A stretch of 64,000 nucleotides of DNA, taken from Xiphydria camelus. Lineage: Eukaryota > Arthropoda > Insecta > Hymenoptera > Xiphydriidae. Made by a program: the position numbers and the translations under genes. Where the stretch lies: positions 29,118,278-29,182,277 of the forward strand of contig OY783194.1 in NCBI GenBank assembly GCA_963678675.1. Direction: 5' to 3'. Below the pieces are notes generated by a model. It saw only the letters and a list, made by a program, of their open reading frames with translations, had not been told where the DNA came from and ran no database searches. This document shows positions 42,600 to 53,431 of this stretch, in pieces (position 1 is the stretch's first letter; every line of letters starts with the position of its first letter).

Positions 42600-45190
42600 G
42601 TAAGTCGTATATTGTTTATACCGCGTTATTTCTCTCGATTCCTCATAATGAGAGGTTTCTTTGAAGAAAAACGTTTTTCTCCCGAATTATTCGACACTCT
42701 TTTATAAACGTTAGGCCAGGCGAAATCTTGTAACGTTGTCTCATTACCGAATTACACCAAGTACCAGCTATAACACGTATCTCGGGATTAACGCAGCCCA
42801 GATCACGAACTTTCGTGGCGAGTTTACAGTGAATTAAATATCTTCAAACGATTATAGCCGGTTATACTGCCGGAGCAATCAATATACGACATTTTACAGT
42901 CTGCATTCCCTTTTCGAACATTCTTCGCTTTCCCCTTCGGGCAAGTGTTACGGATTTTTACTATAGCCTTCTCGCGCGTTTTAAATATATATAATATGTT
43001 AATATATATATAATATATATTATATATGTATTTATATATGTATAGGTAGGTTCCCTGCTTTCGTAGCAAGTTATGTATATCGCAATACATAGGTGTGAAA
43101 TAGCGATGTTCCTAAGCGTCCTTACGATACGTAAATGCCTCTTGTATCGTATCTGAAAAAGCCATAAGACATATTGTCAAATATCTTCCCTCCGCCGATA
43201 ATCGAATGTTTTCACGATCACATAAAATTAATACTGGTTTTTCGTACGCAATTGTACATTTATAAAATTGATCCTTGGACCTAAATCATTGATAGTTTAT
43301 ATCTCGACGAGGTATAATTTTACGAGCGTTTCGAATGAAATAACGGATATCCCATAACGCTGAATAGATCATGTCATACGCGGTATTACAATATTGTGTA
43401 ATACAATGAAATAGAAGCTTCTTATACAAAGTACAAGATCTGCCACTGTAAATAAATTTCGGTTTATAGGGATAGAAATTGAATGGGACTGTTATATAAA
43501 AATTGGATGCCATGGGGTACCTTTCAGTGATTTAATTTGTTACCAATCACTGCCATCGATTGGGATTCTACAGAATTAATAAATATCCGATTTCTGTCCA
43601 GATTGAATAGGAATAAATCGAAATTTATTTACAGAATTGCAAACACACGATAAACGAACATTTTTATTTCAATAATTTGCATAGAATTTACCCTGAAAGC
43701 ATATCGGGTAATCATTGGACATATATTCGTCTCTTTTTTGACTACCAGGCAAATGAAATTTACAATTTTCAAGGAACATTAGCAATGATGATAAACTGCG
43801 CAATATTCCTACTACACACACGTATGGCTTACTGATTAAAATTATACCGAAACTGTACGCGAAGGAATATACGTTACGAATACCGTCGGAATTATAGGCT
43901 GTGAAATATAGGATCGTCACCATCATATTGTCGTAACAGTGATTAATGCTAAAGAAAACGAATGTGCATGTAGAAGCTTTTTCCGCCACAATCCGGAAGA
44001 ATTTTTCAAGCATCTTTCCATACACAGAATATGTAGTAGTCTAGAAAGAAACCTCAGCTGTGTGCTTAGCGCATCAAAGGACTTGGGCGGGTACACAGTA
44101 TTTAGGATTTATTTAGGTATCAATTCAATTAGAAAGTCCAAATCTTAAGGAAAATCTTACTGCGTTGAATTGAGAGGCAGTATTCCCTTCGGTTCTAAAG
44201 AAGACATTGATTTCCCGTGTATACCTATATGCCCGAATGCAAATATTAGTTTGCCAAGGTCTTTCTGTCATCATTCGTAATCGTAATATTCGCATGCTTT
44301 CGCCCCTGTCGAATTCTCTCTATTCTCGTTTTAACAATACAGAGCCAAGCAATAGGCTTATACAATCGGTCGTTGACGATATAAATACGTCATACAATAT
44401 TCAGAGACATTTTCCATTTTATACGAGTATGTAGTCCTGCACTGATCTTTATAACTTATGTATTCCAAGAGAATTTGATTATTACAGTTTGCATTGCAAT
44501 TTTGCAGAGTAATAGTGTCGTACAGAGCAGTGTGTTTAATGGTTCAGTTTAAGAAGATGAACAGAATTAAATATAAGAAGGTAAAAGCATGATAGTATAT
44601 AATAAATTTGCCTGTAACTGAATTACGATTTGATTCGACGCTGATTCAATCGAATTAATAAAATTTCAGTTCCTACGAAATCGAAATCTTGTTATTTTGT
44701 AAAAGATAAAAATTCTATGCTTGTATCAATTATATGTAATGCAGTATCGAAATCTGTGTTCAGACTTTCAAAGAATAAACACTATCTTTGCGATGCCATA
44801 AGAACATCTCTTTCAGACTCAGCAATAGTAATTTGTACACATACGTAGAGTTGCTTAAGCTTGCTAAATGAGTTTGCAGTTAGATCCTCTTTATTTCAAA
44901 ATGCTATGATATCGCGACTCAACTGCACTTACGAGATTAACGTAAACATTTTTTTCTGGTGTGAAAATTTATAATGAAATAGTACTATACGCTGACTATC
45001 AAAAATGCACATTTATCATCCGAATGAAAATAATTGGAACCTTATTAACGCGTAATATTTCGTCATTGTACTAGTCCGTTTAGAACACTCTTAGTTAAGT
45101 CTAATTAAAAAAGATAAAACTCTCGTATTTTCAAAGGAACTCTTTCGCCAAAGAATAACTAATCAAGACTGCACACGAAGAAATTTAACA
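42600..45190. other. AT-rich stretch without recognised gene
   Basis: An AT-rich (TATATA-type) block is at 42,985-43,050. Otherwise there are only short open frames on both strands with no signal or domain. A minus-strand AATAAA at 44,890-44,895, about 300 bases past the TJAP1-like stop codon, is a plausible polyadenylation signal for that gene. Confidence 0.45.
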
Positions 45191-47398
45191 TTACACCGAC
45201 GAACCCGATGTATTTTGAATTTTTTGACCTTGAACTCGTTTATGATCCTTTCTGTATTTTTCAATGGTTAAATCCGTACCTGAAGAACTCGGCAAATGCA
45301 AAGTTACGGGGTCCAAGCTCGCTGCCAACATTAAATAAGTTTCTTCCATTTCTTTTGTAATCTTCACTTCGTAATTCAGTTCTGGAGTTGAATCCGATTT
45401 CACGAAATCCTGAACGGAACGAGCTTCTTTCTCGTCGTTGGATAACTCGAACGTTATAAGATCTTCATCTATTTCCGTTTTAGATTTGGTGGTAGTTTGA
45501 GAACTAGATTCGTGCTTCACACCGTCATCGCATACATTGACGTAGGAACATTGCGAATTCATTTCCCACCTTAATTCCGATGAAACATGCGAGAGCTGAG
45601 AGTTGTACTGCTTCTCGTAATTCGAACGTTCTTTCTCTGTATCTTCACCTAAATTTTTACTACACTCTAACTTCGATTTGTTGTCGCGAATCGAAGAATT
45701 ATTCTCTAACTTACTAGATACGGCATTGCGAAATTGCGGTACATTGCTACTATTTGACAACGTGTCGATAGGACTGGAAGATTGAACCCACTCGGCGACT
45801 CTTTGCAATTGCAAATTATCGTGTGGTAAAATTGACGAGTTTTCTTCGCTGCTAGTCGACGCAGATCTCCCGGATCTCGATGATTTCGCGTGAACCAAAG
45901 CAGTGTTCGGTTTACTGCTTCCGCTAGTGTACAACACAGTCTGATAGTGTCCGGCGTTATCTAACAGGATATTTTTCGACCCAGATGTGACTCGGACGAA
46001 ACAGTTTCGCGGGCCCGTCGTTCGATCCTGCCAACTAGACTTTACGCTATTGCTATACGCCGACATTTTTTCATTGACTATATGAACAGGATCACTGGAA
46101 CTACTAGGCGGATCAGACGTCGAGATCACTACACTATCGCTACTGAAACTCGGACTGGCGGCGTTTTCCGTGTGTTTGCAGTCGTTTTGATTGATCGCAT
46201 GATTAGTGCTGGCAACCTCGATCACCGTCAGATACGCCGATTTACCGTCTTCCATTCGCGATTTGTCATTTTTCCAAATCCTGTCGTTGATTATATCTAT
46301 TCTATGCTCCCTTCCTAAAGCCTGTCGATCTGAATTTGTAGAATTCAACGCAGATTTCGACCTTGACCATTCGTTCTTCCACAGCCTATCATTAATCACA
46401 TCTCTATGGGTTTGCTCCTTACGAATTGCCTTAGCATCGGGGTTTCTTAAATCGCTACGATTGCATTGGGATGAATTTCTTTCCAAATTACATGAATCAT
46501 TGGATATGAATTTAGAACCGACGTGGAAATCAGGCTTTCTCGTATGTTTCGCTTGTCTCGCCTTGTCAGCGCTGGTTTTACTAATGGACTTCTGAGAGCT
46601 TTGCTTAATTGCATTATCAGTTTGACTCTGACAGGGGTACGTCTGACTCGATTTTGCAATTTTACCATTGCTCGCATCCGACACACCTTGACGATGCGAT
46701 GCATTTTTAAAATTCAAGTAATCATTCGTGGAATTATCTATTTTAAGAGTCTCGCAATTTTGGGCGTTCTGAACGTCCGTCTTTTCCTTCACGTATTGAA
46801 AGTTAGTATCCGCCGCGTTGCCGTCGGGGCTCTTAAATCGAGATTTAGTATTGTTAAGGGAGTTCTGTTTGAATTCTTGGAATATCGTGTGTTTTGACGA
46901 ACTATCATCGGATTCGTAACTTCTCAACGTCGATCTATTGTATTTAATATTGTTATCCTTACTTTGAATAGAACTTTCCGTATTCCCAGCAGAGTCAGTG
47001 GTTGCATTTTGGACGTTTCGTACATTTTTCGCCCCGCACTCGTTACAAATATAAACATCTAGAACGTTTATGGTTTGCACTTCGGTATCATTTGTTAATA
47101 TACTTCTGTGGCATGTACACGTATCACAGTGTTTGGCGAAGATCCTCTCCCTTTCGCGGTCTTCTAGAACTTTGGCCATAATGGCGGCTGACACAATGTC
47201 AACCGGCGGTTTGGATTCGTCTTTTTCGTCGTCGCTATCCTTATCCGCGTTCGGTTTGGTAACGTTATACACCATTGCCGTTGGTGGAAACGTGGAGATG
47301 GGTACCGTAATACTTTTAATTTCGGGAAGAGGCGCTTCGCTGGATCTCCGCTTTTGGGCGACGTACGTTCTTACTTTGGCTTGCACTTCGGATGGTAA
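45191..47398 (-). CDS. TJAP1-like, large terminal exon
   Basis: Acceptor CTTCTTTTCAG, 735 codons, TGA/TAA-type stop at 45,191. Starts LPSEVQAKVRTYVAQKRRSS. Early on it has the FAKHCDTCTCHRS...VYICNECGAKNV cysteine pairs spaced about 25 residues apart, suggestive of a small zinc-binding element. The rest is hydrophilic, with repeated RxEHRIDIINDRIWKNDKSR / EQTHRDVINDRLWKNEWSRS segments (two copies about 40 residues apart), and an acidic C-terminal part. Confidence 0.85.
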   Translation of the reverse strand, partial: LPSEVQAKVRTYVAQKRRSSEAPLPEIKSITVPISTFPPTAMVYNVTKPNADKDSDDEKDESKPPVDIVSAAIMAKVLEDRERERIFAKHCDTCTCHRSILTNDTEVQTINVLDVYICNECGAKNVRNVQNATTDSAGNTESSIQSKDNNIKYNRSTLRSYESDDSSSKHTIFQEFKQNSLNNTKSRFKSPDGNAADTNFQYVKEKTDVQNAQNCETLKIDNSTNDYLNFKNASHRQGVSDASNGKIAKSSQTYPCQSQTDNAIKQSSQKSISKTSADKARQAKHTRKPDFHVGSKFISNDSCNLERNSSQCNRSDLRNPDAKAIRKEQTHRDVINDRLWKNEWSRSKSALNSTNSDRQALGREHRIDIINDRIWKNDKSRMEDGKSAYLTVIEVASTNHAINQNDCKHTENAASPSFSSDSVVISTSDPPSSSSDPVHIVNEKMSAYSNSVKSSWQDRTTGPRNCFVRVTSGSKNILLDNAGHYQTVLYTSGSSKPNTALVHAKSSRSGRSASTSSEENSSILPHDNLQLQRVAEWVQSSSPIDTLSNSSNVPQFRNAVSSKLENNSSIRDNKSKLECSKNLGEDTEKERSNYEKQYNSQLSHVSSELRWEMNSQCSYVNVCDDGVKHESSSQTTTKSKTEIDEDLITFELSNDEKEARSVQDFVKSDSTPELNYEVKITKEMEETYLMLAASLDPVTLHLPSSSGTDLTIEKYRKDHKRVQGQKIQNTSGSSV

Positions 47399-48362
47399 CT
47401 GAAAAGAAGTGAAAATTGGTCAATTTTTGATACAGAAATAACATATTCCTTCTGATAATAAGGCTTGAATATACGATTTTAAGTATTTCTTACAGAGTCA
47501 TATTTCTGGCCAACAAAATTCGACGGTTTGCACTGCAACAGTTGGATCGCCAGATTGACGTCGTTCCTATACTTTTCCTGAAGCAAAATCATAGAGAACT
47601 TGTTAATTTCGATACATTGGACACTCTTGACACCTAAAGTCAAGACGTTAATGTTCGAATTTAATTTTATTTGTTTTCTTCAATTAATTGACCTCTAATG
47701 CGTACATTATCTTGAGTCAGACGATGTATCGTGTAATTGGCATCAGCCAATCTGTGGGATAGAGTCGCTATATCCTTCGCAAAGGCACCCTTCTCAGTCT
47801 CACATTTATCCACGATTTTTAACAGTTTATCTTCGAGATTTTGGTTCACTTTCTGAACTCTCTTGTGAGCCTCGTACAGTCTCGAATATTTATCCTGCCA
47901 GCGGAGAATTTCCTCTTGCATAGACGCCATTTCGCCATTGGGAAACTTATCGGCCTCGCTCAAGAATTGGGTCTCCATTGTTACGATGTGATTATCTCTT
48001 TCCAAAAGACGTTGTCGTAGGTGTTCTATTTCGACGTGTAGATGCATGTCGCCGTGTTTTTGATCATCTTGACAGCACTGATTGCACGCGCATCCGCATT
48101 CCTGCGGAGCATAGCGTGAATGAGATATTTTTGGAGCGATGGAAGTTCTTCATTTCCTTCATTATAAGCAGTTTATCAACTATGTGTTATCAAAAAATTC
48201 ATAAATTAAATATACTCCAATAGGTCCTTTAGTGATATAAAAAATGTATCCAAGATCATATAAATTTTTCAAATATCGAATTTTAACAATGTACCCGTTA
48301 CTTGCATTCTAAGATCTTCAATATTATTCAGTTTCTCACATCGATGAAGGGAAAAATTATTT
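45191..48362 (-). CDS. TJAP1/Pilt-like coiled-coil protein
   Basis: Join on minus: 48302..48362, 47706..48101, 47494..47577, 45191..47398, all in phase; about 915 residues here. The start codon is not settled: an ATG at 48,573-48,575 (MAETCK) with a donor lies upstream but does not fit the phase. The coiled coil LRWQDKYSRLYEAHKRVQKV, NQNLEDKLLKIVDKCETEKG and LADANYTIHRLTQDNEKYRN leads into DVNLAIQLLQCKPSNFVGQK and YDSLPSEVQAKVRTYV. This matches the tight-junction-associated protein 1 core in order and spacing, including the VSAAIMAKVLEDRE motif further on. Vertebrate TJAP1 is a peripheral Golgi/junction protein. The remaining ~600 residues are Ser/Asn-rich and probably disordered. Two Cys clusters (ECGCACNQCC; CDTCTCH with CNECG) are visible. 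Confidence 0.8.
47494..47577 (-). CDS. TJAP1-like, 28-codon exon
   Basis: Acceptor CTTCAG, donor TCT|GTAAGA; phase 0 at both ends. Encodes EKYRNDVNLAIQLLQCKPSN plus FVGQKYDS, the most conserved block of the TJAP1 family. Confidence 0.88.
47706..48101 (-). CDS. TJAP1-like, coiled-coil exon
   Basis: Acceptor GCTCCGCAG, donor AAT|GTACGC; 132 codons in phase 0. Starts ECGCACNQCCQDDQKHGDMH, then a long heptad-rich coil. The open frame runs past the donor to 47,667, but the family alignment supports the splice. Confidence 0.85.
48302..48362 (-). CDS. TJAP1-like, small upstream exon
   Basis: Acceptor TAGTTTCAG, donor CAA|GTAACG. Twenty codons, NNFSLHRCEKLNNIEDLRMQ, helical and phase-matched to the next exon. 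Short, so less certain. Confidence 0.55.
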
Positions 48363-49590
48363 CTGAAACTAATTTTTTGACTAGATCTCAGACAAGCAAT
48401 AAAAGAAGTCTGAAAATATAAGTCGTAACGCGATAATCCAGTTCACTACCAGTAACCTATGCATTGTCTCTACAATATGTATACAAGGTATCAATAATTA
48501 TCCTACTGTCAAAGGTACTAAACAAATGTTTTTTTGCACACAGAAATTGTACGTTACCTTACATGTTTCTGCCATAGCGAAGTGAAGAAATTAAACACGT
48601 AGAGAGAGAGAAGTAAAAATACCATAAAATAGTGATCTTATGACATTGGGGCCTCATAACCCTTTTAATTTGGCCCTTGAACTCGTTTATAAGTTTTCGA
48701 TATTGCGTTAAATCGAACGATTTATTCGTTTTACGTTCTTACATTTGAGTGTTTAAATAATTTATGGAAGCAAAAGCTCTATTATAATTATTAAAACCAT
48801 TAAACACTGCACAGAAAACCTAGACAAGAACATCTGTCGTCTGCCACACGACAGTAGACTAGTATGACGTGAATGACGAAGATGGCCAAGTTTTTTAAGA
48901 GCAAGATTGTGTGGATTGTGTGGTTGCCCAATGAGTGTACGAGGTAGTGGTAATAAGTGGACACGTTTACATTCAGCGCATTCAGTCAGCGCATTCGGAT
49001 ATATTTTAGAAATCGTTGAATGTGATTGGCTCTTTTCATTTTCCTTTTCTTTATTGGTTTTCCGGCTTTTTCGCTAGTGTCACGACTGAAATTTTATTTA
49101 AAATAATGCAGATAGAAAACAAATAATTATTTTTCTAATACATATTCTTACCAGATCATTAGGGGGATCTAATTAAGGAGAATATGTGATGAAGTGTAGG
49201 GCTGTATACGATTTGCCTATAGCTTTGAATAGTGGAGCCAATGGCGCGTTTGCCCTATAAAGGTAACATATTTCAATCCACTCTTCGAGTGCTAATGTGT
49301 AATATTTTGAAATTTCAAGTAAAATTATTGAAAATAAGAGATACGAGTCTAAAGTTATTCTAATATTGATATCATCTAGTGATGAACTTTAGAATTAAAG
49401 CTCATTTTGTTGAATATGCTGAATAATTTTGAAAGTTGCACTATTTAGTGGGGAACCGACCCATGATTCGATTGGTAATATCTACATATAAATATACATT
49501 TTTTTCTTCATAATTATCTTGTCCTTTTCTAAGTTTCCAATATTTTATGGTTCTTTTTAATTAAATTTGTATATTATTTTCCTTCGTAGT

Positions 49591-49636
<46 letters not shown>
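49591..49636. repeat. (GTA)n microsatellite at LINE 3' end
   Basis: Fifteen GTA units on the plus strand, directly followed by an eleven-base T/A run, which is the complement of the LINE's A-rich 3' end. Confidence 0.95.
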
Positions 49637-49637
<1 letters not shown>

Positions 49638-49810
49638 TTTTTTTTTATTTACCACCATCTACATCTTTTACATTAAAGGTCCCGTCAAGCATAAAGTTTG
49701 CTTTTCGACAGGTGCCGCTTCGCTTACACCACATTTGGTGGAGGCTCTTATTCTTAAATTCTTATCACTAAAAAATGTCCTCCTTATACCTAATACGTAT
49801 TAACTTACTC

Positions 49811-51277
49811 CTATAGTAAATGTAAGTTTACTTCTATATTATTTGTACACTCTTTCAAGTAATTTTTTATCTCGCATTTCTTTAGCTCTCTTATCTCCTT
49901 TATTGGAATTTGCTCTAGCAATCTAATTGCTAGATATTTCTTTGTTCTATAGCTAAATTTATTTATACATCTAGGAACTGGAACTCTTGAACCCTTCCTT
50001 GTATTATACCCTCCTTGTACTTCTTCATATTCTATACCTTTCACCAGGAATTGCTCCATGTATAACGAATAGTAGTACATCCCCCTTACCGTCGATACCT
50101 TAAGTCTATCCGCCATCTGCACGTAGTTTAGGTGCTCCTTCTTTTCAAACTGTCTCAGCGCATATTTCTGAGCCGCTTGTAACTTTTTTATGAACATCTC
50201 CTCTGCCGTTCCCCACGCTAAAATTCCATATCTAATGTGCGAATCTATCAGGGCGCAGTAGATAGCTCTCAGGGTTTTACTCGAAACATAATTTTTTATT
50301 TTATATATGACGCAACTCGATATCCTAATCTTCGCAATAACGTAGTCTATTTGTACATCCCACTTAAACCTATTATCAATGTAAATTCCAAGGTATTTAT
50401 GCTTAGTAACTTCCTTCAAAGTATCACATTTACAGCCTACAATTGCTGCTATACCTGCACCCTGATAGTTCCCGTGAAGGCATTCCATTCCATGTTTTTT
50501 TAGCTGTAACTTCCCAAACTCTCCCGGTTTTGATTGTGGTTTTATTATCATTAACTTGCTTTTTTTTTCATTTATTACTAGTCCCACATCATGGCACCAT
50601 CTTTGCACGCCGTCTAGGTCATATTGGAGCATTTCCACCGCTTCTTCTACATTTATATGATTTGCTATCATTATAACGTCGTCTGCATACGCGAATATTT
50701 TACAAAATAGTGGAACCTTGAAGATACTGTTTAGCATGACAATGAACAAACTAGGCGATAGGTCGGAGCCCTGCGGACATCCTACTCCTTCCATCCTCTC
50801 TTCGCTACTGTAGGCTGCATTGATTCTAACTTTTATTTTCCTATTTTCCAAGTATCCTTTAAACCATTCTAATGCTTTGTGCTTTACTCCAATGTCTCTC
50901 ATTTCCTCTATTAATTGTTCGTGTCTTATGGTATCAAACGCCTTCCTAAAATCAATGAAGATTACCGCACACCTTTTCCCTTCATGTAATTCACTATTTA
51001 TATATTCCGCTACATCTCCTAAAAGGCTTGAGGTTGACTTTCCCTTTTGAAATCCGTACTGCGATTCGTGTATTATATTGTTCTCTCTCAAGAATTTCTT
51101 TAAGCTCCTTGCCATACATGATTCCATTAGTTTCCCTATCACCGACGTTATTGCTATTGGCCTGTAGTTTTGGAGGTCAGAATGGTCACCACCTTTGTAA
51201 ATTGGTCTGACCATGCTGACCTTCAACTCTTCAGGGTAGCTTCCCGTTTCTAAAGTGCTGTTAAACATATTTACCAT
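49811..51277 (-). pseudogene. LINE reverse transcriptase, frame 2
   Basis: 488 codons including the RT palm (FAYADD) and a C-terminal region ending QIPIKEIRELKKCEIKNYLK. It has no upstream start of its own and is the continuation of the 51,261-51,809 frame after a one-base slip. Confidence 0.85.
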
Positions 51278-51809
51278 TATTCCACTTATTTTTTTTTCCT
51301 ATCTCTTTAACATCCATAATTCTTATTCCATCCCCTCCAGTGGCTTTTCTTTCGTTCAATTTCTCGATCATTTGATCCATCTTTCTCTTGTTCATTTTAG
51401 GCACGTACATCCAAGCATCAGTACCACTCACGCTTTCCTTCTCATACATTGTTATATTACATTTATGTTCTAGATCCTTTACCGATCTAACAAAAGTCTT
51501 TGCAAACTCGTCCGCTATTTCTTTATCATTTCCATCCTTTTTCATATATCTCTCTACTATCTTGTCTATTGAGTTAGTCTCTTTCTTCCCAGTTAGTTCA
51601 TTCACCTGCTGCCAAGTTTTTCTACTATCTCTATATGACGACTCAAATTTTGTTCTATAATATTTATCTTTGGCGTTTCTAATAATCCTGTTTATCTCAT
51701 TCCTACTATTCCTGTATTGGTCTTTATATCCTGCATTTGTGGGATTGTTCTTCCATCTACGAAATTTTTTATCTCTCTCCTTACATAAATTAATCAATTG
51801 CATGTTCAT
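51261..51809 (-). pseudogene. LINE ORF, frame 1 (before frameshift)
   Basis: Basic region starting MNMQLINLCKERDKKFRRWK and ending in MDVKEIGKKN, after which the A8 run shifts the frame. Its first Met lies directly against the (TAG)n array, so everything 5' of it, including the endonuclease, is lost. Confidence 0.75.
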
Positions 51810-51810
51810 C

Positions 51811-51858
<48 letters not shown>
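51811..51858. repeat. (TAG)n microsatellite at LINE 5' end
   Basis: Sixteen AGT units on the plus strand, same repeat and phase family as 49,591-49,636, abutting the truncated LINE. Confidence 0.95.
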
Positions 51859-51859
<1 letters not shown>

Positions 51860-53221
51860 TTTCTCCATTTCATAAATATTTGTAGAGGATACAAATATAA
51901 TGACTGCTTCCATCCAACAAACGCACGTTATTGTTTAAAAGATAGGGGCCGAAAGGAAGATATTTAGTTAGCGAGAAACATTATTTTTCTGAGTGGTTTA
52001 GAAAATGGAAATATCACACTATGTTGTACCTACATGTATTGCCGTTGTATGTATTATAATTTTAATAAGTTTCTGTGAATCGTTTGGTCTTTCTTGTTTT
52101 CCTTATTTCTACATTTTCCTGGTTGGATTCTCCATACGGCTGAAAATCACAGCAGTGTCAGCTCTTTCAGAAGAGCTGTAACGCTAGCAGAGTTGTTGCC
52201 AGGCAAAGCAAAATCTAAATGAGCAACGCTCGCTCGGTCGTGTATTTGTGACCGATAGCGCGAATTGTTTTGTTTGCCGTAATTGAACCGTTTATCGTTA
52301 GGGAAATGACGCATATACTGGTTTCTTTATTAACGGCATATTTAAATGTTGCATCACAGTTCGACCAACTATAGAAACCTTTTACAAGTAATTGCGAAAC
52401 TGACGACTATATTAGGAAAAGGAGAAGTACATATTTAGTCTCTTTTCAATCTTTATGGTGGAAAGATGAATAAGACGTTGGAAATTTTTACGTAGCCAGA
52501 TTATATGAAATGCAAGGATTAGGCCCCAAAAATGTATTTTTTTTTAGGGTCAAGTTATTCATCCCAGTGAAAATTCTCAGCACTCGTATATAACTTACAC
52601 ATGTTCCTACGTATTGTCCTATAGAAACTATAAGATATACATACATACGTAGTCGTATGCTTCTTCGATATGCGACATGGATTCTACTCTGCAGTTGCCC
52701 CCAATCAGGCTCCAGTTATTTCCTTTCTTCTTATCTTTACATGTTATCTTTCACATACGAACGGTCCCACGAGGTGCGGTCCGCACTTGTTGACTAAAAA
52801 AAATGAGCTAAATTTTTTTAACAGTTTATCTTACAAACACAGGAAACGCTGCATTGGATGCAGATATCAACCTTACATTCCTCCGTCTCAGCAATTTTTT
52901 TTTTTTTTTTTCATTTCATTACAAACAATAATGAGAAAATATTTATTTCTAACGGCGATACTACTGATACGCATGCAGAGAATACATATTATAATCGAGC
53001 GACAGTGGTCGGCGGTGGGGCGGTCGTCACCATCTCTCGAAGAGGCCAAGGTTGCTTCTCCAGCCAGTCTCAATCGAAGTCATCCTTGTACCGGACGCCC
53101 GATCTCATTCCAAGGCAGTCTTATTCCTTTGTCCGCCGTTATTAGAGCTTTTGTTTGTTAAATCAAATTTGTTTCGCGAAGCCTAGTGCATCCTGTCACG
53201 AGGTTTTGAATAAACGAGAAG
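51860..53221. other. Intergenic, no recognised gene
   Basis: Mixed AT-rich sequence with a T16 run at about 52,896. Open frames are short and lack recognisable domains. Confidence 0.4.
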
Positions 53222-53431
53222 ATGAAACGATACGCTGTAATGCTATTAATAATTTTCGTGATCACTACGCAAATTGCTCTTGGGCAAGTATACACCGGGG
53301 AATATTACTCCAAAGCGGAATGCGAAGACGTTTGCACTCGAATTTGTCACACATCCCACCATAAATATGGTTCGTGCCAAAATGTGGGCACAATATTGCG
53401 ACTGAGATATCACTGCGAGTGCTCTGGGTAA
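53222..53431 (+). CDS. Secreted six-cysteine defensin-like peptide
   Basis: 69-codon intronless frame. Residues 1-21 (MKRYAVMLLIIFVITTQIAL plus G) form a textbook signal peptide. The ~48-residue mature part has Cys at 34, 38, 42, 52, 65 and 67, i.e. C-x3-C-x3-C-x9-C-x12-C-x1-C. The CxxxC and CxC pair is typical of the cysteine-stabilised alpha-beta fold shared by insect defensins, antifungal peptides and some venom peptides. I do not recognise a named member. It stands alone between the LINE and kon, with no paralogue in the window. Function (antimicrobial, venom or other) cannot be told from sequence. Confidence 0.72.
   Translation: MKRYAVMLLIIFVITTQIALGQVYTGEYYSKAECEDVCTRICHTSHHKYGSCQNVGTILRLRYHCECSG

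Larger units (their letters stand above)
49637..51810 (-). mobile_element. 5'-truncated LINE retrotransposon flanked by (TAG)n
   Basis: Non-LTR element on the minus strand, about 2.17 kb. The 5' part (51,809-51,261) is an N-terminal thumb-upstream region; the reverse transcriptase follows (51,277-49,811). Visible RT blocks: YRPIAITSVIGKLMESC, QYGFQKGKSTSSL, AVIFIDFRKAFDTI, GCPQGSDLSPSLFIVML and the catalytic FAYADD. There is no endonuclease, so the copy is truncated and defective. The two parts overlap in different frames at an A8 run near 51,289. The 3' end is GGTGGTAAATAAAAAAAAA, abutting the microsatellite. No RNase H is visible. The clade is not certain: R1/jockey-like. Confidence 0.85.

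Noticed and set aside
46082..47402. Plus-strand frames of 78-129 codons
   Set aside because: Antisense to the TJAP1-like large exon.
48560..48580. MAETCK as the TJAP1-like start exon
   Set aside because: The ATG and donor are plausible but leave phase 0, while the next exon needs two leading bases; not included in the model.
49591..51858. Regular short repeats that might suggest a CRISPR array
   Set aside because: They are trinucleotide microsatellites flanking a LINE, in a eukaryotic genome.
53155..53364. Overlapping plus-strand frame across the defensin-like gene
   Set aside because: Different frame, no signal peptide; the 53,222 frame has the signal peptide and cysteine pattern.
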